From: Moraxella atlantae NBRC 14588
GTDB lineage: Bacteria > Pseudomonadota > Gammaproteobacteria > Pseudomonadales > Moraxellaceae
DNA length: 64,000 bases
Assembly: GCF_001591265.1 (NCBI RefSeq)
Contig: NZ_BCUL01000004.1
Coordinates: forward strand, 1 to 64,000
Reading direction: 5' to 3'
Numbering within the stretch: the first letter of the stretch is position 1; each line of letters opens with the position of its first letter. Below, piece after piece: positions 54,282-64,000 of the stretch. The notes below the pieces were generated by a model. That model was not told where the DNA came from. It made no database searches and worked only from the letters and a program-made list of their open reading frames with translations. Position numbers and translations under genes: made by a program.

Positions 54282-57146
54282 CTATTCAGGCTTAACGGTC
54301 ACCAACACGCGCACGCTGTCAGCCACCAACGCAAGCTGCGCCAACGCTTGTTCGCCTTGCGCTTGTATACGCTCTAACGCACTAATCTCGCTGTCACGTA
54401 CGTTAGGATTGACGCGCTGCAGATAGCGCAACCGCTCAATCTCACGTTGCCAACGCTGCTGAAACACGCGCTGCGCCTGCTCGGCGATGGCAGGTAGCTG
54501 AGCGGCGGCAATGGTTTGCGCTTGTTCAAACCGCTGCTCGATGATATCACGCCGTGCCTTGATGACCTGCCGCGCACGGGTTTTATCCAACCGCTGAATG
54601 TACGGTGCGATCATATCACTGGCGATTTTTTCGCTAAAATCTGTGCCTTGTTGGCTCAAAAATACCCGAATCAGCGGCGTGGGCAAGTATGCAGGCAAAT
54701 TCAACAACTTAGGCGCGATCGCCTCAACACGAAAATTGACCTCAACCAACAGCATACCCTCAGGCATCACACGGCTTTGCAGCAAAGCCACCGTGGCATT
54801 ACCAAACGTGCCGTGCGTCACCGTATCAAAAATGCTTTGCATAAACGGGTGTTCATAGCTCATAAACGCCACGTCCTCGCGCACCAGTGCGTGCTCACGC
54901 TCAAACGTTAGTGTCATGCCCTCTTCAGGTACAGACAAACCCTGCAGCGCGACTTCATCACTTGGTTGCAGCACCAACGAACCGTCACGTTGCCCACTAT
55001 ACTCCAAATTAATTGCACTTAAAAAATCTTCAAACAAACGCGGTAAGCTGTGGGTATCATCAAACTCGCGCAGCGTGTCGGCGATTTTTCGTGCCACGCG
55101 TGGACGGCAAGAGTTATATTCCAGCAGACGGTCGCGTCCTTGTTGTAGCGCGTCTTCTAAATCAAATCGCAGCGCGCGCCCTTGAGCGATTAACGCCTCT
55201 AACGCCGCGGCATTGGTTAGCACCTCGCCATCATCTAGCGTCAAATCCTTACCCTCAAGCACGGGCTTGAGCTCAACAATCAGCTGCTCTTGTACACTTT
55301 GCGCGGTCGGTGAAATTTGGCTAAAGATATTCAATGCCTCATCATACCAACGATACAGCCGTGCCGTTGCTGTGCCCTCGACATATGGCACATGAATGGT
55401 GATGTCATGCTGCTGCCCGATGCGATCAAGCCGCCCAATGCGCTGCTCAAGGGTATCGGGATTGGCAGGCAAATCAAACAATACCAAATCACTGGCAAAT
55501 TGAAAATTGCGCCCCTCTGAACCAATCTCAGATGCAAGTAGCACCTGCGCCCCTGCATGATCAGCAAAATACGCCGCCGCTTGGTCACGTTCCAGCAGCG
55601 TCATCTGCTCGGTAAACAGCGCGGTTTTGATCCCACCATGTAAGCGCAGCACCGCATCTAGGCTCTCCACCGTCGCGCCACTACGCGCAATCAACAATAC
55701 CTTGTGATAGCGCAAAGTATGGCGCAGCAAGTCAATCAACCACGGCACGCGCGGATCATCTTGCAGCCATTCGCCATCGGGCGCAAGCTCTTCACTCCAC
55801 AGCTGTTCACGTAATTTGCCCTGCGTATGCCAGGTGTCGCGCCAGCTGTCTGGCAATGCCAGCGGATAGCCAATGGCATGGCGACCACGAAAGCCATCAA
55901 TCAGCTGCGCCACACTGTCACGGGTGTTGCGAAACAGCACACGCCCCGTACCATGACGGTCAAGCAATTCATTGATCGCCTGCGCGCGCCCTGCTTCATC
56001 ATCACTGATATCATGCCCAAGCAGACCTGCCAAAGCTTGTTGTTGGCGTTCATTCAATGGCGTGTCGCTGAGCAAAACCTCGGCAATCGCCGCGATTTGG
56101 GCAAACTGAGCTTCACTGTCTAAAAACTCATCCAAATCAGCAAAACGATGCGGATCAAGCAGGCGTAAACGCGCAAAATGGCTTTCAAGCCCTAGCTGTT
56201 CGGGCGTGGCAGTCAATAGTAACACGCCATCGGTCTGCGCGGCAAAACGCTCAACCAACTGGTATTCATCGTTACCGCCATTTTCGCTGTGCCAGTGCAG
56301 ATGGTGCGCTTCATCCACCACCAATAAATCAAAACCTGCCTCCAGTGCTTTATCCGCCAAATCGGCATGGTCAAGCAGTAAATCCACACTGGCGATGATA
56401 CATTGTTCGGTCAAAAACGGATTTTGCTCGGGGTCATGCTCAGCAATCGCTGCCGTACGCACCAAATCTATGATGGCAAAATCCAAGTTAAAACGCCGTT
56501 TGAGCTCAATCATCCACTGGTATTGCAGACTATCGGGCACCAACACCAACACACGCGCCGCTTTACCCGTCAATAGCTGCTGGTGGATAATCAGCCCTGC
56601 CTCGATGGTTTTGCCCAGCCCCACTTCATCAGCAAGCAAGACACGCGGTGCGATGCGTTTGCCGACCTCATGGGCGATATACAACTGGTGTTCGATGATA
56701 TCAACGCGCGCGCCCATCAAACCACGCAGAGGATGGCTGGCTAAATTGCCTTGCGTGTGTAGCAGACGCTGGCGCAATTCATACCAGCTATTGTCATGCA
56801 AACGATTGGCAAGCAGACGCTCAAGCGGTTTGGCAAGGGTCAAATTTGCTGCTAGCCGCGTCTCCATCAGTGGCTTGTCACTTTCTTCCACGTGGTATTT
56901 GTACACGCCGTTTTGTTCTTCGGCGGCGCGCACGGTGTAGGTATTGCCGTCTTGGTCTTGAATGGTATCGCCAACCTTAAACACCACGCGCGACAGCGGC
57001 GCCGATGCCTTGGCATACACGCGCGTCGCCTCGCTTTGGGCAAACAGCACCTGTACGCTGCGCTCATCAACCAATACCACCACGCCAAGCCCAAGCTCGC
57101 TTTCGGTGTCTGATAAATACCGCTGTCCAATGGCAAAATCCGTCAT
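54282..57146 (-). CDS. rapA: RNA polymerase-associated ATPase RapA
   Basis: SWI2/SNF2-family ATPase that recycles RNA polymerase stalled after termination. 954 residues, near the normal ~970. N-terminal tandem Tudor-like domains (GQRYLSDTESELGLGVV), helicase motif I LLADEVGLGKTIEAGLI, DEAH box LLVVDEAHHLHW, LLTATPEQ, then motif V/VI ASEIGSEGRNFQFA and LEQRIGRLDRIGQ. A RapA-specific C-terminal region follows. Single-gene unit. Confidence 0.95.
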   Translation of the reverse strand: MTDFAIGQRYLSDTESELGLGVVVLVDERSVQVLFAQSEATRVYAKASAPLSRVVFKVGDTIQDQDGNTYTVRAAEEQNGVYKYHVEESDKPLMETRLAANLTLAKPLERLLANRLHDNSWYELRQRLLHTQGNLASHPLRGLMGARVDIIEHQLYIAHEVGKRIAPRVLLADEVGLGKTIEAGLIIHQQLLTGKAARVLVLVPDSLQYQWMIELKRRFNLDFAIIDLVRTAAIAEHDPEQNPFLTEQCIIASVDLLLDHADLADKALEAGFDLLVVDEAHHLHWHSENGGNDEYQLVERFAAQTDGVLLLTATPEQLGLESHFARLRLLDPHRFADLDEFLDSEAQFAQIAAIAEVLLSDTPLNERQQQALAGLLGHDISDDEAGRAQAINELLDRHGTGRVLFRNTRDSVAQLIDGFRGRHAIGYPLALPDSWRDTWHTQGKLREQLWSEELAPDGEWLQDDPRVPWLIDLLRHTLRYHKVLLIARSGATVESLDAVLRLHGGIKTALFTEQMTLLERDQAAAYFADHAGAQVLLASEIGSEGRNFQFASDLVLFDLPANPDTLEQRIGRLDRIGQQHDITIHVPYVEGTATARLYRWYDEALNIFSQISPTAQSVQEQLIVELKPVLEGKDLTLDDGEVLTNAAALEALIAQGRALRFDLEDALQQGRDRLLEYNSCRPRVARKIADTLREFDDTHSLPRLFEDFLSAINLEYSGQRDGSLVLQPSDEVALQGLSVPEEGMTLTFEREHALVREDVAFMSYEHPFMQSIFDTVTHGTFGNATVALLQSRVMPEGMLLVEVNFRVEAIAPKLLNLPAYLPTPLIRVFLSQQGTDFSEKIASDMIAPYIQRLDKTRARQVIKARRDIIEQRFEQAQTIAAAQLPAIAEQAQRVFQQRWQREIERLRYLQRVNPNVRDSEISALERIQAQGEQALAQLALVADSVRVLVTVKPE

Positions 57147-57335
57147 GCTTCCTCACCGCTTACCGCTGTTATTTGTACCGTTGCTTGCCTATTGTTGTGC
57201 CTTGTTTGTCTCAATTTGGCAATATAGCACACCTTGGCATTTGATTATGATGCGTGCCAAGTGAGTAAAATCAAGGTTTAGCGCGTATTTTCAACGTTTT
57301 AACGCCTTTTTTCTACCTTGTAAATTCCCAACAAA

Positions 57336-58124
57336 CTAAAGCACCTGCAAACCTAGTGTTTGTAAGGCTTGGCGCAACATGGCGATATTATACACCGCAT
57401 GCCCTTTGACAGTATTTTCAAAATACACAAATAACGTATCAAAATTCGCGCGCTGATTGGCAATGGATTGTGCCCATGCCTGCATTTGATCTTGGCTGTA
57501 GCGATAATCATGGCGTTCACTGGCGCTGTGTGCGTCCCACCAATTCGGGTTTTTACCATGCAAGCGCAAATAGCCCGTGCGACTGGTAAATAGTAGCCGA
57601 CTGTCGGGCAACCCTGAAATATCGGGATAATCCACACTGCACCAAATCAGCCCCTGCTCGGCAAAGCTGCGATATACTTGTGGTGTGTGCCAACTGGCGT
57701 GACGAAATTCAATCGCCAGTGGCAGATCAGCAAACCAACCGACCAAGCGCGCCAAATAACGCCGATGCTCAATCGTGCGGTCAAAACCGTGCGGAAACTG
57801 CAGCAACAACGCCGCCAAACAATCACGCTGGCAAATCGGTGCAATAGCCTGTAAAAATACCTGCGCGGTGTCACTTGTTGCGCGCAAGGTATGGCTAAAA
57901 TCTTGATGCAGCTTGATGGCAAACTTGACCTGCCCAGCAGACTTTGTCAGCATACCCTCAAACGCCTTACGCCCAAGTGGGGCATAAAAACTGCTATTGA
58001 TTTCTACACTGGTATAATGCGCGGCATACGTCTGCAAAAAATCGGTTTTTTTGGTCTTAAGCGGGTACAACACACCAAGCAAATCCGTGTCACTGTAGCC
58101 ACCTGTGCCTAAATAAATCGTCAT
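57336..58124 (-). CDS. DUF72 family protein (YecE-like)
   Basis: 262 residues from MTIYLGTGGYSD. The DUF72 TIM-barrel fold begins with the typical GTGGYS and has YNTxEINSSFY-like HYTSVEINSSFYAPLG, FAIKLHQDFSH, LLLQFPHGFDRT, LAIEFRHASWH and YLRLHGKNPNWWD. The reaction is unknown. Its ATG overlaps the dgkA stop codon by 4 bp (ATGA), so the two are translationally coupled. Confidence 0.88.
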   Translation of the reverse strand: MTIYLGTGGYSDTDLLGVLYPLKTKKTDFLQTYAAHYTSVEINSSFYAPLGRKAFEGMLTKSAGQVKFAIKLHQDFSHTLRATSDTAQVFLQAIAPICQRDCLAALLLQFPHGFDRTIEHRRYLARLVGWFADLPLAIEFRHASWHTPQVYRSFAEQGLIWCSVDYPDISGLPDSRLLFTSRTGYLRLHGKNPNWWDAHSASERHDYRYSQDQMQAWAQSIANQRANFDTLFVYFENTVKGHAVYNIAMLRQALQTLGLQVL

Positions 58125-58537
58125 CGCTGCCACACCGCCATTGCCCACAGCAATGCCAATAGCAAAAGTGCCATCAACTGCGCCGCAGAGCCCACGTCTT
58201 TGGCAATTTTAGCAAGCGGATGGCGTTCGGTCGACGTGTGGTCGATCGCCGCTTCAATGGCGGTATTAAACAGCTCAACCACCACCGAAAAAAACGACGC
58301 AAGCACCAACACCATCTTGACCACAAGGTCAAACGGCATAAATACCAACACAACCAGCAGCGCGGCATTGAGCCATGTCACTTGCCGAAACGCTGCCTCA
58401 TTGTGGTATGCCGCCAAAAAACCATCGCGTGAATAACCTGCCGCTTTGATAATCCGCATCACGCCGGTTTTACCCTTGGCTTCGGCGGCATAGCCTGTTA
58501 GGTTGGTAGGGTTCGAGGATTTAGATGACTGGTTCAT
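58121..58537 (-). CDS. dgkA: Diacylglycerol kinase
   Basis: Small inner-membrane kinase that returns diacylglycerol to phosphatidic acid. 138 residues from MNQSSKSSN; the frame continues 7 codons upstream. Three membrane helices. The conserved family signature is VVELFNTAIEAAIDHTSTERHPLAKIAKDVGSAAQ (active-site Glu and Asn), and AFRQV lies before the first helix. An N-terminal tail of about 35 residues precedes the first family-conserved part. Overlaps the downstream DUF72 gene. Confidence 0.93.
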   Translation of the reverse strand: MNQSSKSSNPTNLTGYAAEAKGKTGVMRIIKAAGYSRDGFLAAYHNEAAFRQVTWLNAALLVVLVFMPFDLVVKMVLVLASFFSVVVELFNTAIEAAIDHTSTERHPLAKIAKDVGSAAQLMALLLLALLWAMAVWQR

Positions 58538-58616
58538 AATGTTTAAAAATAAGGACAATTGCGCTTAGTTTACTGGAATTTGTGACAGATAGGCAGCCAT
58601 CTTGCGTGCTAAACAT

Positions 58617-58650
58617 AAAAAAACAGCCAGTCATTGACCAGCTGTTTTTG
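58617..58650 (-). terminator. Terminator of the suc operon
   Basis: AAACAGC and GCTGTTT pair around a 13-nt centre, followed by T on the minus strand; 25 bp past the sucD stop codon. Confidence 0.8.
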
Positions 58651-58674
58651 TGCCGTTAAAAGCGCAAGTAGGGG

Positions 58675-59577
58675 TTACCAACCTGTCACTTCTTTTACTT
58701 TTTCACCGATTTTTGATGGGTCACGGGTGTAGGCGATACCTGCGTCTTCAAACGCTTTGAATTTCTCTTCGGCTGTGCCTTTACCGCCTGAGATGATCGC
58801 GCCTGCGTGTCCCATACGCTTACCTTTTGGCGCTGTCACACCAGCGATGTAGCCAATCACAGGTTTGGTGACGTGTTCTTTAATGTACGCTGCCGCTTCT
58901 TCTTCTGCCGTACCACCGATTTCACCAATCAATACGATGGCTTCGGTTTGTGGGTCATCTTGGAACAGTTTTAGCGCGTCAATTTGGTTCATACCAGGGA
59001 TGGGGTCGCCACCGATACCGATACAGGTTGATTGACCAAAGCCCAATTTGGTGGTTTGTGCCACGGCTTCATAGGTCAAAGTACCTGAGCGTGAGATGAT
59101 ACCCACTTTGCCGGGTTGATGGATGTGACCTGGCATGATGCCGATTTTGCACTCACCGGGGGTAATCACGCCAGGGCAGTTTGGCCCAACGATACGCACG
59201 ATTGGCTCGCCTTTTTCGGTCAAGTCTGCATTGACGTTTTCTAGATAGCGTTTGGCTTTTAGCATGTCAAGCGTTGGCACGCCTTCGGTGATGATGACGA
59301 TCAATTTAACGCCAGAGTCAATGGCTTCAACCACTGAATCCAACACGAATGGTGCAGGTACATAGATCACTGATGCGTCTGCGCCTGTCTCCTTAACCGC
59401 TTCATCCATGGTGTTGAACACAGGCAAGCCTAGGTGAGTAGTCCCGCCTTTACCTGGGGTCACACCGCCGACTACTTTGGTACCGTATTCGATGGCTTGT
59501 TCTGAGTGGAACGTACCGTTTTTACCCGTAAAACCTTGCACCAACACTTTGGTGTCTTTATCAATCAATACACTCAT
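58675..59577 (-). CDS. sucD: Succinate--CoA ligase, alpha subunit
   Basis: With SucC, converts succinyl-CoA to succinate with substrate-level formation of ATP or GTP in the TCA cycle. 300 residues. CoA-binding Rossmann domain starting [29 protein letters not shown], and the phosphohistidine loop [18 protein letters not shown]. Last gene of the operon, 43 bp after sucC. Confidence 0.97.
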   Translation of the reverse strand: MSVLIDKDTKVLVQGFTGKNGTFHSEQAIEYGTKVVGGVTPGKGGTTHLGLPVFNTMDEAVKETGADASVIYVPAPFVLDSVVEAIDSGVKLIVIITEGVPTLDMLKAKRYLENVNADLTEKGEPIVRIVGPNCPGVITPGECKIGIMPGHIHQPGKVGIISRSGTLTYEAVAQTTKLGFGQSTCIGIGGDPIPGMNQIDALKLFQDDPQTEAIVLIGEIGGTAEEEAAAYIKEHVTKPVIGYIAGVTAPKGKRMGHAGAIISGGKGTAEEKFKAFEDAGIAYTRDPSKIGEKVKEVTGW

Positions 59578-59620
59578 GGTTGTTCCTTTTATTTTAACAA
59601 AATTTTATCAATCTATTGCA

Positions 59621-60790
59621 TTAAGCGTTTTGCACGGCTTCAACGACTTTTTTACCTGCGTCTGACAAGCCTTGTGCTGAAATCAATTTCAAGCCTGACT
59701 CGTCAAGCAGTTTTGCGCCTAATTCAGCGTTGTTGCCCTCAAGACGCACCACGACAGGCACAGTCACATTGACTTCTTTGACCGCCGCGATAATAGCTTC
59801 AGCAATCATGTCACAGCGTACGATACCGCCAAAGATGTTAATTAACACGGCTTTGACTGAGTCGTCATCCAAGATGATTTTAAACGCTTCAATCACGCGC
59901 TCTTTGGTCGCACCGCCGCCCACGTCTAGGAAGTTAGCAGGTTGTCCACCGTATAGCTTGATGATATCCATGGTTGCCATGGCAAGGCCTGCGCCATTGA
60001 CCATACAGCCGATATTGCCCTCGAGTGCAACGTAGTTTAGGTCAAATTCAGACGCTTTAAGCTCGCGCTCATTTTCTTGGCTCTTATCGCGAAGTTCAGC
60101 GACGTTTGGCAAGCGGTACAACGCGTTTGAGTCGATACCAACTTTGGCATCCACACACGCCAAGTCACCATTTTCACGCACGGCTAGTGGGTTGATTTCA
60201 AATAGGGCAAAGTCATTTTCGATGAATGCGCGGTATGCACCTGTCATCAATTTAGCAAATGCATTGACTTGCTTGTCTTTTAGACCCAGTTTGAATGCCA
60301 CTTCACGCGCTTGGTTTGGCATCAAACCAACCAATGGATCCACCACCACTTTGATGATTTTTTCAGGGGTTTCTTCGGCAACCTTTTCGATCTCAACGCC
60401 GCCTTCGGTTGATGCCATGAACACCACACGACGCGCCGAACGATCTACCACCGCCCCTAGGTATAGTTCGGTTTGTACAGGGTACATGTCTTCGGCAACC
60501 AACACGCTGTTTACAGGTTGACCGTTGGCGTCAGTTTGGTAAGTTACCAAGTTGGTACCGATTAGGCTATCGGCAACTTCTTTGGCTTCTTCGCGTGATT
60601 TAACAACCTTGACGCCGCCTGCTTTACCGCGACCACCTGCGTGTACTTGCGCTTTGATAACGGCAAATTTGCCACCCATTTGATCAAATGCTTGTGCGGC
60701 TTCCTCGCCATTGTGCGCCAAAATACCTTGTTGCACAGGCAAACCGTATTTAGCAAGAAGTTCTTTGGCTTGATACTCATGTAAATTCAT
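59621..60790 (-). CDS. sucC: Succinate--CoA ligase (ADP-forming), beta subunit
   Basis: ATP-grasp subunit that binds nucleotide and succinate. 389 residues, the standard length. [49 protein letters not shown], and the C-terminal flavodoxin-like domain with [16 protein letters not shown]. Follows lpd by 138 bp, a gap that contains a weak AAATCG/CGATTT stem and may hold a separate promoter. Confidence 0.97.
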   Translation of the reverse strand: MNLHEYQAKELLAKYGLPVQQGILAHNGEEAAQAFDQMGGKFAVIKAQVHAGGRGKAGGVKVVKSREEAKEVADSLIGTNLVTYQTDANGQPVNSVLVAEDMYPVQTELYLGAVVDRSARRVVFMASTEGGVEIEKVAEETPEKIIKVVVDPLVGLMPNQAREVAFKLGLKDKQVNAFAKLMTGAYRAFIENDFALFEINPLAVRENGDLACVDAKVGIDSNALYRLPNVAELRDKSQENERELKASEFDLNYVALEGNIGCMVNGAGLAMATMDIIKLYGGQPANFLDVGGGATKERVIEAFKIILDDDSVKAVLINIFGGIVRCDMIAEAIIAAVKEVNVTVPVVVRLEGNNAELGAKLLDESGLKLISAQGLSDAGKKVVEAVQNA

Positions 60791-60928
60791 GAATTTATCC
60801 TCATGTTTGCTGTTAAAAATTGTCTATAAAAGTGATGATAACTTGTTCATTATATTACCAAATCGCCTGTATGACTTAGGCAGACGATTTGACTAGGCTT
60901 GGCAAAACTTATTTATATCAAGCCGCGT

Positions 60929-62377
60929 TTATTTGCGTTTACGCTGAATGGCGTGAATCGCGCGACCATCGGCTGACAATGCCGCCTCGTGAACCGCTTC
61001 TGAAATGGTTGGGTGAGCGAATGTCATAAGTTGTAGGTCTTCTACGCTTGACACAAACTCTAAGGCAATCACGCCTTGATGAACGATGTCGCCTGCTCCC
61101 ACGCCTACCATGTGCAGACCCAGCAGACGATCAGTCTTCGCATCTGCTACGACCTTAGTCACACCTACGCCCTCACCTTGTGCCAAGGCACGACCGTTGG
61201 CAGATAGGTTGAATGAACCTGTTTTGACTTCATATCCACGGGCACGTGCTTGCTCTTCGGTCAAGCCTACCCATGCAATCTCAGGGTGCGTATAAATCAC
61301 GCTGATGATGGCATCATAATTGACTTGAACTTTTTCGCCATGAATGCGCTCAACCGCCATCATGCCTTCTTCCATCGCTTTATGGGCAAGCATTGGTCCA
61401 CGCACCAAGTCACCGATAGCGTACACACCATCAAGGTTGGTTTTGCAGTAGTCATTGACGGCTACTAGACCGCGTTCTGTCAATTCAACACCAGCGTCTT
61501 CACCCAGCAAGTTTTCTTTATACGCACGGCGACCCACGCATACAATAAGCTTATCAAAGGTTTCTTCTTGAGTCTCGCCTTTGGCATCGGTGGTAACGAC
61601 CACTTTGCCATCTTTGACTTCAGCATTGGTAACCTTGGTATCAAGGCGGATATCCAAACCTTGTTTGGTCAAAAGCTTCATCGCTTCTTTGCTCACCGCG
61701 CTGTCTGCTGCTGCCAAGAACGTTGGCATGGCTTCATAGATAACGACTTCTGCACCCAGACGACGCCATACCGAACCCAGCTCAAGCCCAATCACACCTG
61801 CACCAATCACGCCTAGACGCGCAGGCACTTCAGGAAAATCAAGCGCACCTGTTGAATCAACGATATACTCATGATCAATCGGCGCAACAGGAATATCGAT
61901 TGGCACCGAACCTGATGCCAAAATCACATTTTTAGCGGTCAAAGTTACCGCTTCACCACCATCTAATGGGGTAAATTGAACTTTTTTGTCTTCACCTTTG
62001 CCGTCAATTAGCGTTCCTGTACCTTGTAGCCAGTCAGCTTTGTTACCTTTTAGCAACGCTGCCACACCGCCTGTCAATTGCTTAACAACCGCGTCTTTAC
62101 GTGACAACATTTTGCTGATATCAATGGCAACTTCACCCGTGCTGATACCGTGTTCTTCTACTTCATCTTTGATCATTTCATAACGATGTGAGCTATCAAG
62201 CAAGGCTTTTGATGGAATACAGCCGACGTTTAGACAGGTACCACCCAATGCTGGCTCGCCTTTGTGCACGCGTTTTTCGATACATGCCACACTCATGCCA
62301 AGCTGACCTGCACGGATTGCTGCTTCATAGCCGCCAGGACCGCCACCAATGACAATTAAATCGTATGAATCTTTCAT
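60929..62377 (-). CDS. lpd: Dihydrolipoyl dehydrogenase (E3)
   Basis: FAD enzyme that reoxidises the lipoyl groups of the 2-oxoglutarate dehydrogenase complex. 482 residues: FAD motif [12 protein letters not shown], redox disulfide [19 protein letters not shown] motif [34 protein letters not shown] and the C-terminal catalytic [14 protein letters not shown]. It sits between sucB and sucC and is thus dedicated to, or shared by, the 2-oxoglutarate complex. Confidence 0.97.
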   Translation of the reverse strand: MKDSYDLIVIGGGPGGYEAAIRAGQLGMSVACIEKRVHKGEPALGGTCLNVGCIPSKALLDSSHRYEMIKDEVEEHGISTGEVAIDISKMLSRKDAVVKQLTGGVAALLKGNKADWLQGTGTLIDGKGEDKKVQFTPLDGGEAVTLTAKNVILASGSVPIDIPVAPIDHEYIVDSTGALDFPEVPARLGVIGAGVIGLELGSVWRRLGAEVVIYEAMPTFLAAADSAVSKEAMKLLTKQGLDIRLDTKVTNAEVKDGKVVVTTDAKGETQEETFDKLIVCVGRRAYKENLLGEDAGVELTERGLVAVNDYCKTNLDGVYAIGDLVRGPMLAHKAMEEGMMAVERIHGEKVQVNYDAIISVIYTHPEIAWVGLTEEQARARGYEVKTGSFNLSANGRALAQGEGVGVTKVVADAKTDRLLGLHMVGVGAGDIVHQGVIALEFVSSVEDLQLMTFAHPTISEAVHEAALSADGRAIHAIQRKRK

Positions 62378-62433
62378 AATTTATCCTAATCTATTGAATA
62401 TACTAATGGTAGAAAATTGCTTAATTTTTCGAC

Positions 62434-62463
62434 AATAAGGCTTATTAAAAAATAAGCCTTATT
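62434..62463. other. Perfect 13-bp inverted repeat between sucB and lpd
   Basis: AATAAGGCTTATT, loop AAAA, AATAAGCCTTATT. It lies 33 bp past the sucB stop codon and 57 bp before lpd. AT-rich stem; it may be a processing or attenuation site inside the operon. Confidence 0.7.
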
Positions 62464-62495
62464 ACTTAAAAACTCATGATCACGCTTGCTAGCCA

Positions 62496-63776
62496 TTACA
62501 AATCTAGCAATAACATGGCTGGATCTTCAACCAACTCTTTGATTGTCACCAAGAATTGTACCGCTTCTTTACCGTCAATCATCCGATGATCGTATGACAG
62601 TGCCAAGTACATCATTGGTAAAATTACCACTTGACCATTGACTGCCATAGGACGCTCTTGGATTTTGTGCATACCCAAGATAGCAGTTTGTGGTGGGTTC
62701 AAGATCGGCGTTGATAGCAATGAACCAAACACACCGCCATTGGTGATGGTGAACGTACCGCCTGTCATCTCGTCGATACCAAGTTTGCCTTCACGCGCTT
62801 TGCTGGCATAGTCACCGATACCACGCTCGATATCTGCCATGCTCATTTGGTCAGTATCGCGCAATACAGGCACTACCAAACCGCGATCGGTTGATACCGC
62901 TACACCTACATCATAGTAGCCATGATACACGATATCATTACCATCGATCGAGGCATTCACTGCTGGGAAGCGTTTTAAGGCTTCGGTTGCTGCTTTAACA
63001 AACAATGACATGAAGCCAAGTTTTACACCATGACGTTTTTCAAAACGCTCTTTGTACTGGCTGCGCATATCCATGATCGGCTTCATATTGACTTCGTTGA
63101 ATGTTGTCAACATCGCGGTTTCTTGGGTAGCTGACATCAAGCGCTCTGCTACGCGTTGGCGCAAGCGAGTCATTGGCACACGTTTGTCCGCGCGCTGTCC
63201 TACCGCATCGGCCACTGCCTGACCATTATCTGCTTTGATGTTAGCATTGGCTTTTAGGGTTGGATTTGCCATGTCTTGCTTGGTCACACGACCACCACGA
63301 CCTGTGCCTTCAACATCGGCAGGATTCACACCCGTGGTATTGGCTGCTTTGCGTACCGCTGGGCTTTGGTCTTTGTGTGGCTGCTCACCGCTAGCGTTGC
63401 TCGCGTCAGATTTGGCTTGCACAGGGGCTGCTACCGACTCTGGTGGTACGGTAGTGCCTTGATCTGATTGACTATCAGATGATTTTTCTTGCGCTTGTTT
63501 GTTATCTGCCGCAGCATCATCGCTTGATTTTTCGCTGGTCGCGCCTTCGCTTAATTCACCAATGACTTCATCAGATAATACGGTATCATCAACTTGCTTG
63601 ACGATTTTGCTTAGTACGCCGTCATTTTGGGCAACAACTTCTAGCACAACTTTATCGGTTTCAATCTCTGCCAATACATCATCACGCTTAACTTGGTCAC
63701 CTTCGGCAAAGTTCCAGCTAACAATCGTGCCATCGGCAACCGATTCTGGGAATACGGGGGCTTTAATTTCGCTCAT
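62496..63776 (-). CDS. sucB: 2-oxoglutarate dehydrogenase E2 (dihydrolipoyl succinyltransferase)
   Basis: Core of the 2-oxoglutarate dehydrogenase complex. 426 residues. One N-terminal lipoyl domain with the lipoylated Lys in [11 protein letters not shown], a Ser/Asp/Gln-rich linker, a peripheral subunit-binding domain ([20 protein letters not shown]), a second linker, and the catalytic domain ending in [16 protein letters not shown] with the active-site His and Asp. Starts 133 bp after sucA. Confidence 0.97.
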   Translation of the reverse strand: MSEIKAPVFPESVADGTIVSWNFAEGDQVKRDDVLAEIETDKVVLEVVAQNDGVLSKIVKQVDDTVLSDEVIGELSEGATSEKSSDDAAADNKQAQEKSSDSQSDQGTTVPPESVAAPVQAKSDASNASGEQPHKDQSPAVRKAANTTGVNPADVEGTGRGGRVTKQDMANPTLKANANIKADNGQAVADAVGQRADKRVPMTRLRQRVAERLMSATQETAMLTTFNEVNMKPIMDMRSQYKERFEKRHGVKLGFMSLFVKAATEALKRFPAVNASIDGNDIVYHGYYDVGVAVSTDRGLVVPVLRDTDQMSMADIERGIGDYASKAREGKLGIDEMTGGTFTITNGGVFGSLLSTPILNPPQTAILGMHKIQERPMAVNGQVVILPMMYLALSYDHRMIDGKEAVQFLVTIKELVEDPAMLLLDL

Positions 63777-63881
63777 TTTAATGCTCCTGATGTAATCAGT
63801 TCGTTTAATGCAAATCTTTCGTTCGTTGGGTTTTTTAAGGTATTACGGTTTAAGCTATGCTCAATTTTTTCACACAAATCA

Positions 63882-63902
63882 GGGCAATACATGGTATTGC
63901 CC
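63882..63902. other. Perfect 9-bp hairpin between sucA and sucB
   Basis: GGGCAATAC-ATG-GTATTGCCC, 6 bp after the sucA stop. No T-run follows on the transcribed minus strand, so it is not a standard terminator; it may stabilise or process the operon mRNA. Confidence 0.7.
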
Positions 63903-63908
63903 GAATTT

Positions 63909-64000
63909 TTATTTGTTCTCTAAATCTTTTGCGCTTGCCTTATCATCGGCTTGTTGCTCATCGATGCCAAGTGCCTCATTAACCACACGTTTTTGCTGCT
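63909..64000 (-). CDS. sucA: 2-oxoglutarate dehydrogenase E1, C-terminal end (partial)
   Basis: Only the last 30 codons lie in the window; the gene continues beyond position 64000. The visible end reads QQKRVVNEALG then a hydrophilic tail IDEQQADDKASAKDLENK and TAA. Similarity to the SucA terminus (QxxLVxDAL) is short, but its position directly before sucB in the operon makes the call solid. Confidence 0.85.
   Translation of the reverse strand, partial: QQKRVVNEALGIDEQQADDKASAKDLENK

Noticed and set aside
63882-63902. Rho-independent terminator of sucA
   Set aside because: The T-rich side is on the non-transcribed direction, and sucB follows in the same operon.

Overview
The window is a chromosomal stretch from a gammaproteobacterium of the family Moraxellaceae (Moraxella/Psychrobacter type). 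The evidence is the housekeeping gene content and order (lepA-lepB-rnc-era-recO-pdxJ, ribH-nusB-thiL-pgpA, sucAB-lpd-sucCD), an OmpA-like porin with a calcium-binding-type linker, and moderate G+C. The family assignment is inference; the species is not determined. No prophage, CRISPR array, restriction system or rRNA operon is visible.

Layout. 1-6.3 kb: psd, dtd, a TnpB element, then the phosphate two-component pair phoB-phoR behind Pho-box-like repeats, and dadA. 6.3-10.0 kb: a broken mscL, typA and an OmpA-family porin. 10.0-10.5 kb: AT-rich intergenic DNA, then a lone FimT-like prepilin gene. 11.0-17.9 kb: a minus-strand lepA-lepB-DUF4845-rnc-era-recO-pdxJ cluster for translation, secretion, RNA processing and repair. 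18.0-22.0 kb: kpsS and kpsC homologues, the pair that builds the Kdo linker of group 2-type capsules, without other capsule genes. 22-23.2 kb: a second TnpB element. 23.4-26.7 kb: ygfZ, an ornithine cyclodeaminase/mu-crystallin family gene and gltX. 26.8-28.2 kb: an IS66 remnant cut by an IS982-family element. 28.2-34.4 kb: glmS, glmU, pgpA, thiL, nusB, ribH. 34.4-35.7 kb: a third TnpB element. 35.8-41.1 kb: a cation diffusion facilitator, tRNA-Ser, a secreted NUC1-type nuclease, a DUF2147 protein and an OPT transporter. 41.1-47.7 kb: pepD, phrB, a DUF2256 protein, a MarC protein, ispA and an RDD protein, interrupted by two small non-autonomous elements. 47.9-54.2 kb: tRNA-Arg, tRNA-Ser, thiD, cls, a small acidic protein, dacB and a lipoprotein. 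54.3-64 kb: rapA, a DUF72 gene, dgkA and the sucA(partial)-sucB-lpd-sucCD operon of the TCA cycle.

The most unusual content is a family of five IS200/IS605-like insertions that share ends. Three carry a lone TnpB (RNA-guided nuclease family) with no TnpA. All three proteins lack the usual RuvC-II glutamate. Two further elements of about 341 bp keep only the ends and hold a shared non-coding core of about 230 bp that can fold into several perfect stem-loops, including a three-way junction, behind a promoter-like sequence. All five keep the same hairpin near the right end. One base pair in that hairpin changes U-A to C-G to G-C between copies, which suggests selection on an RNA (or ssDNA) structure. 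This is the best candidate here for an undescribed system: a TnpB-derived guide-RNA-like element that has lost its protein.
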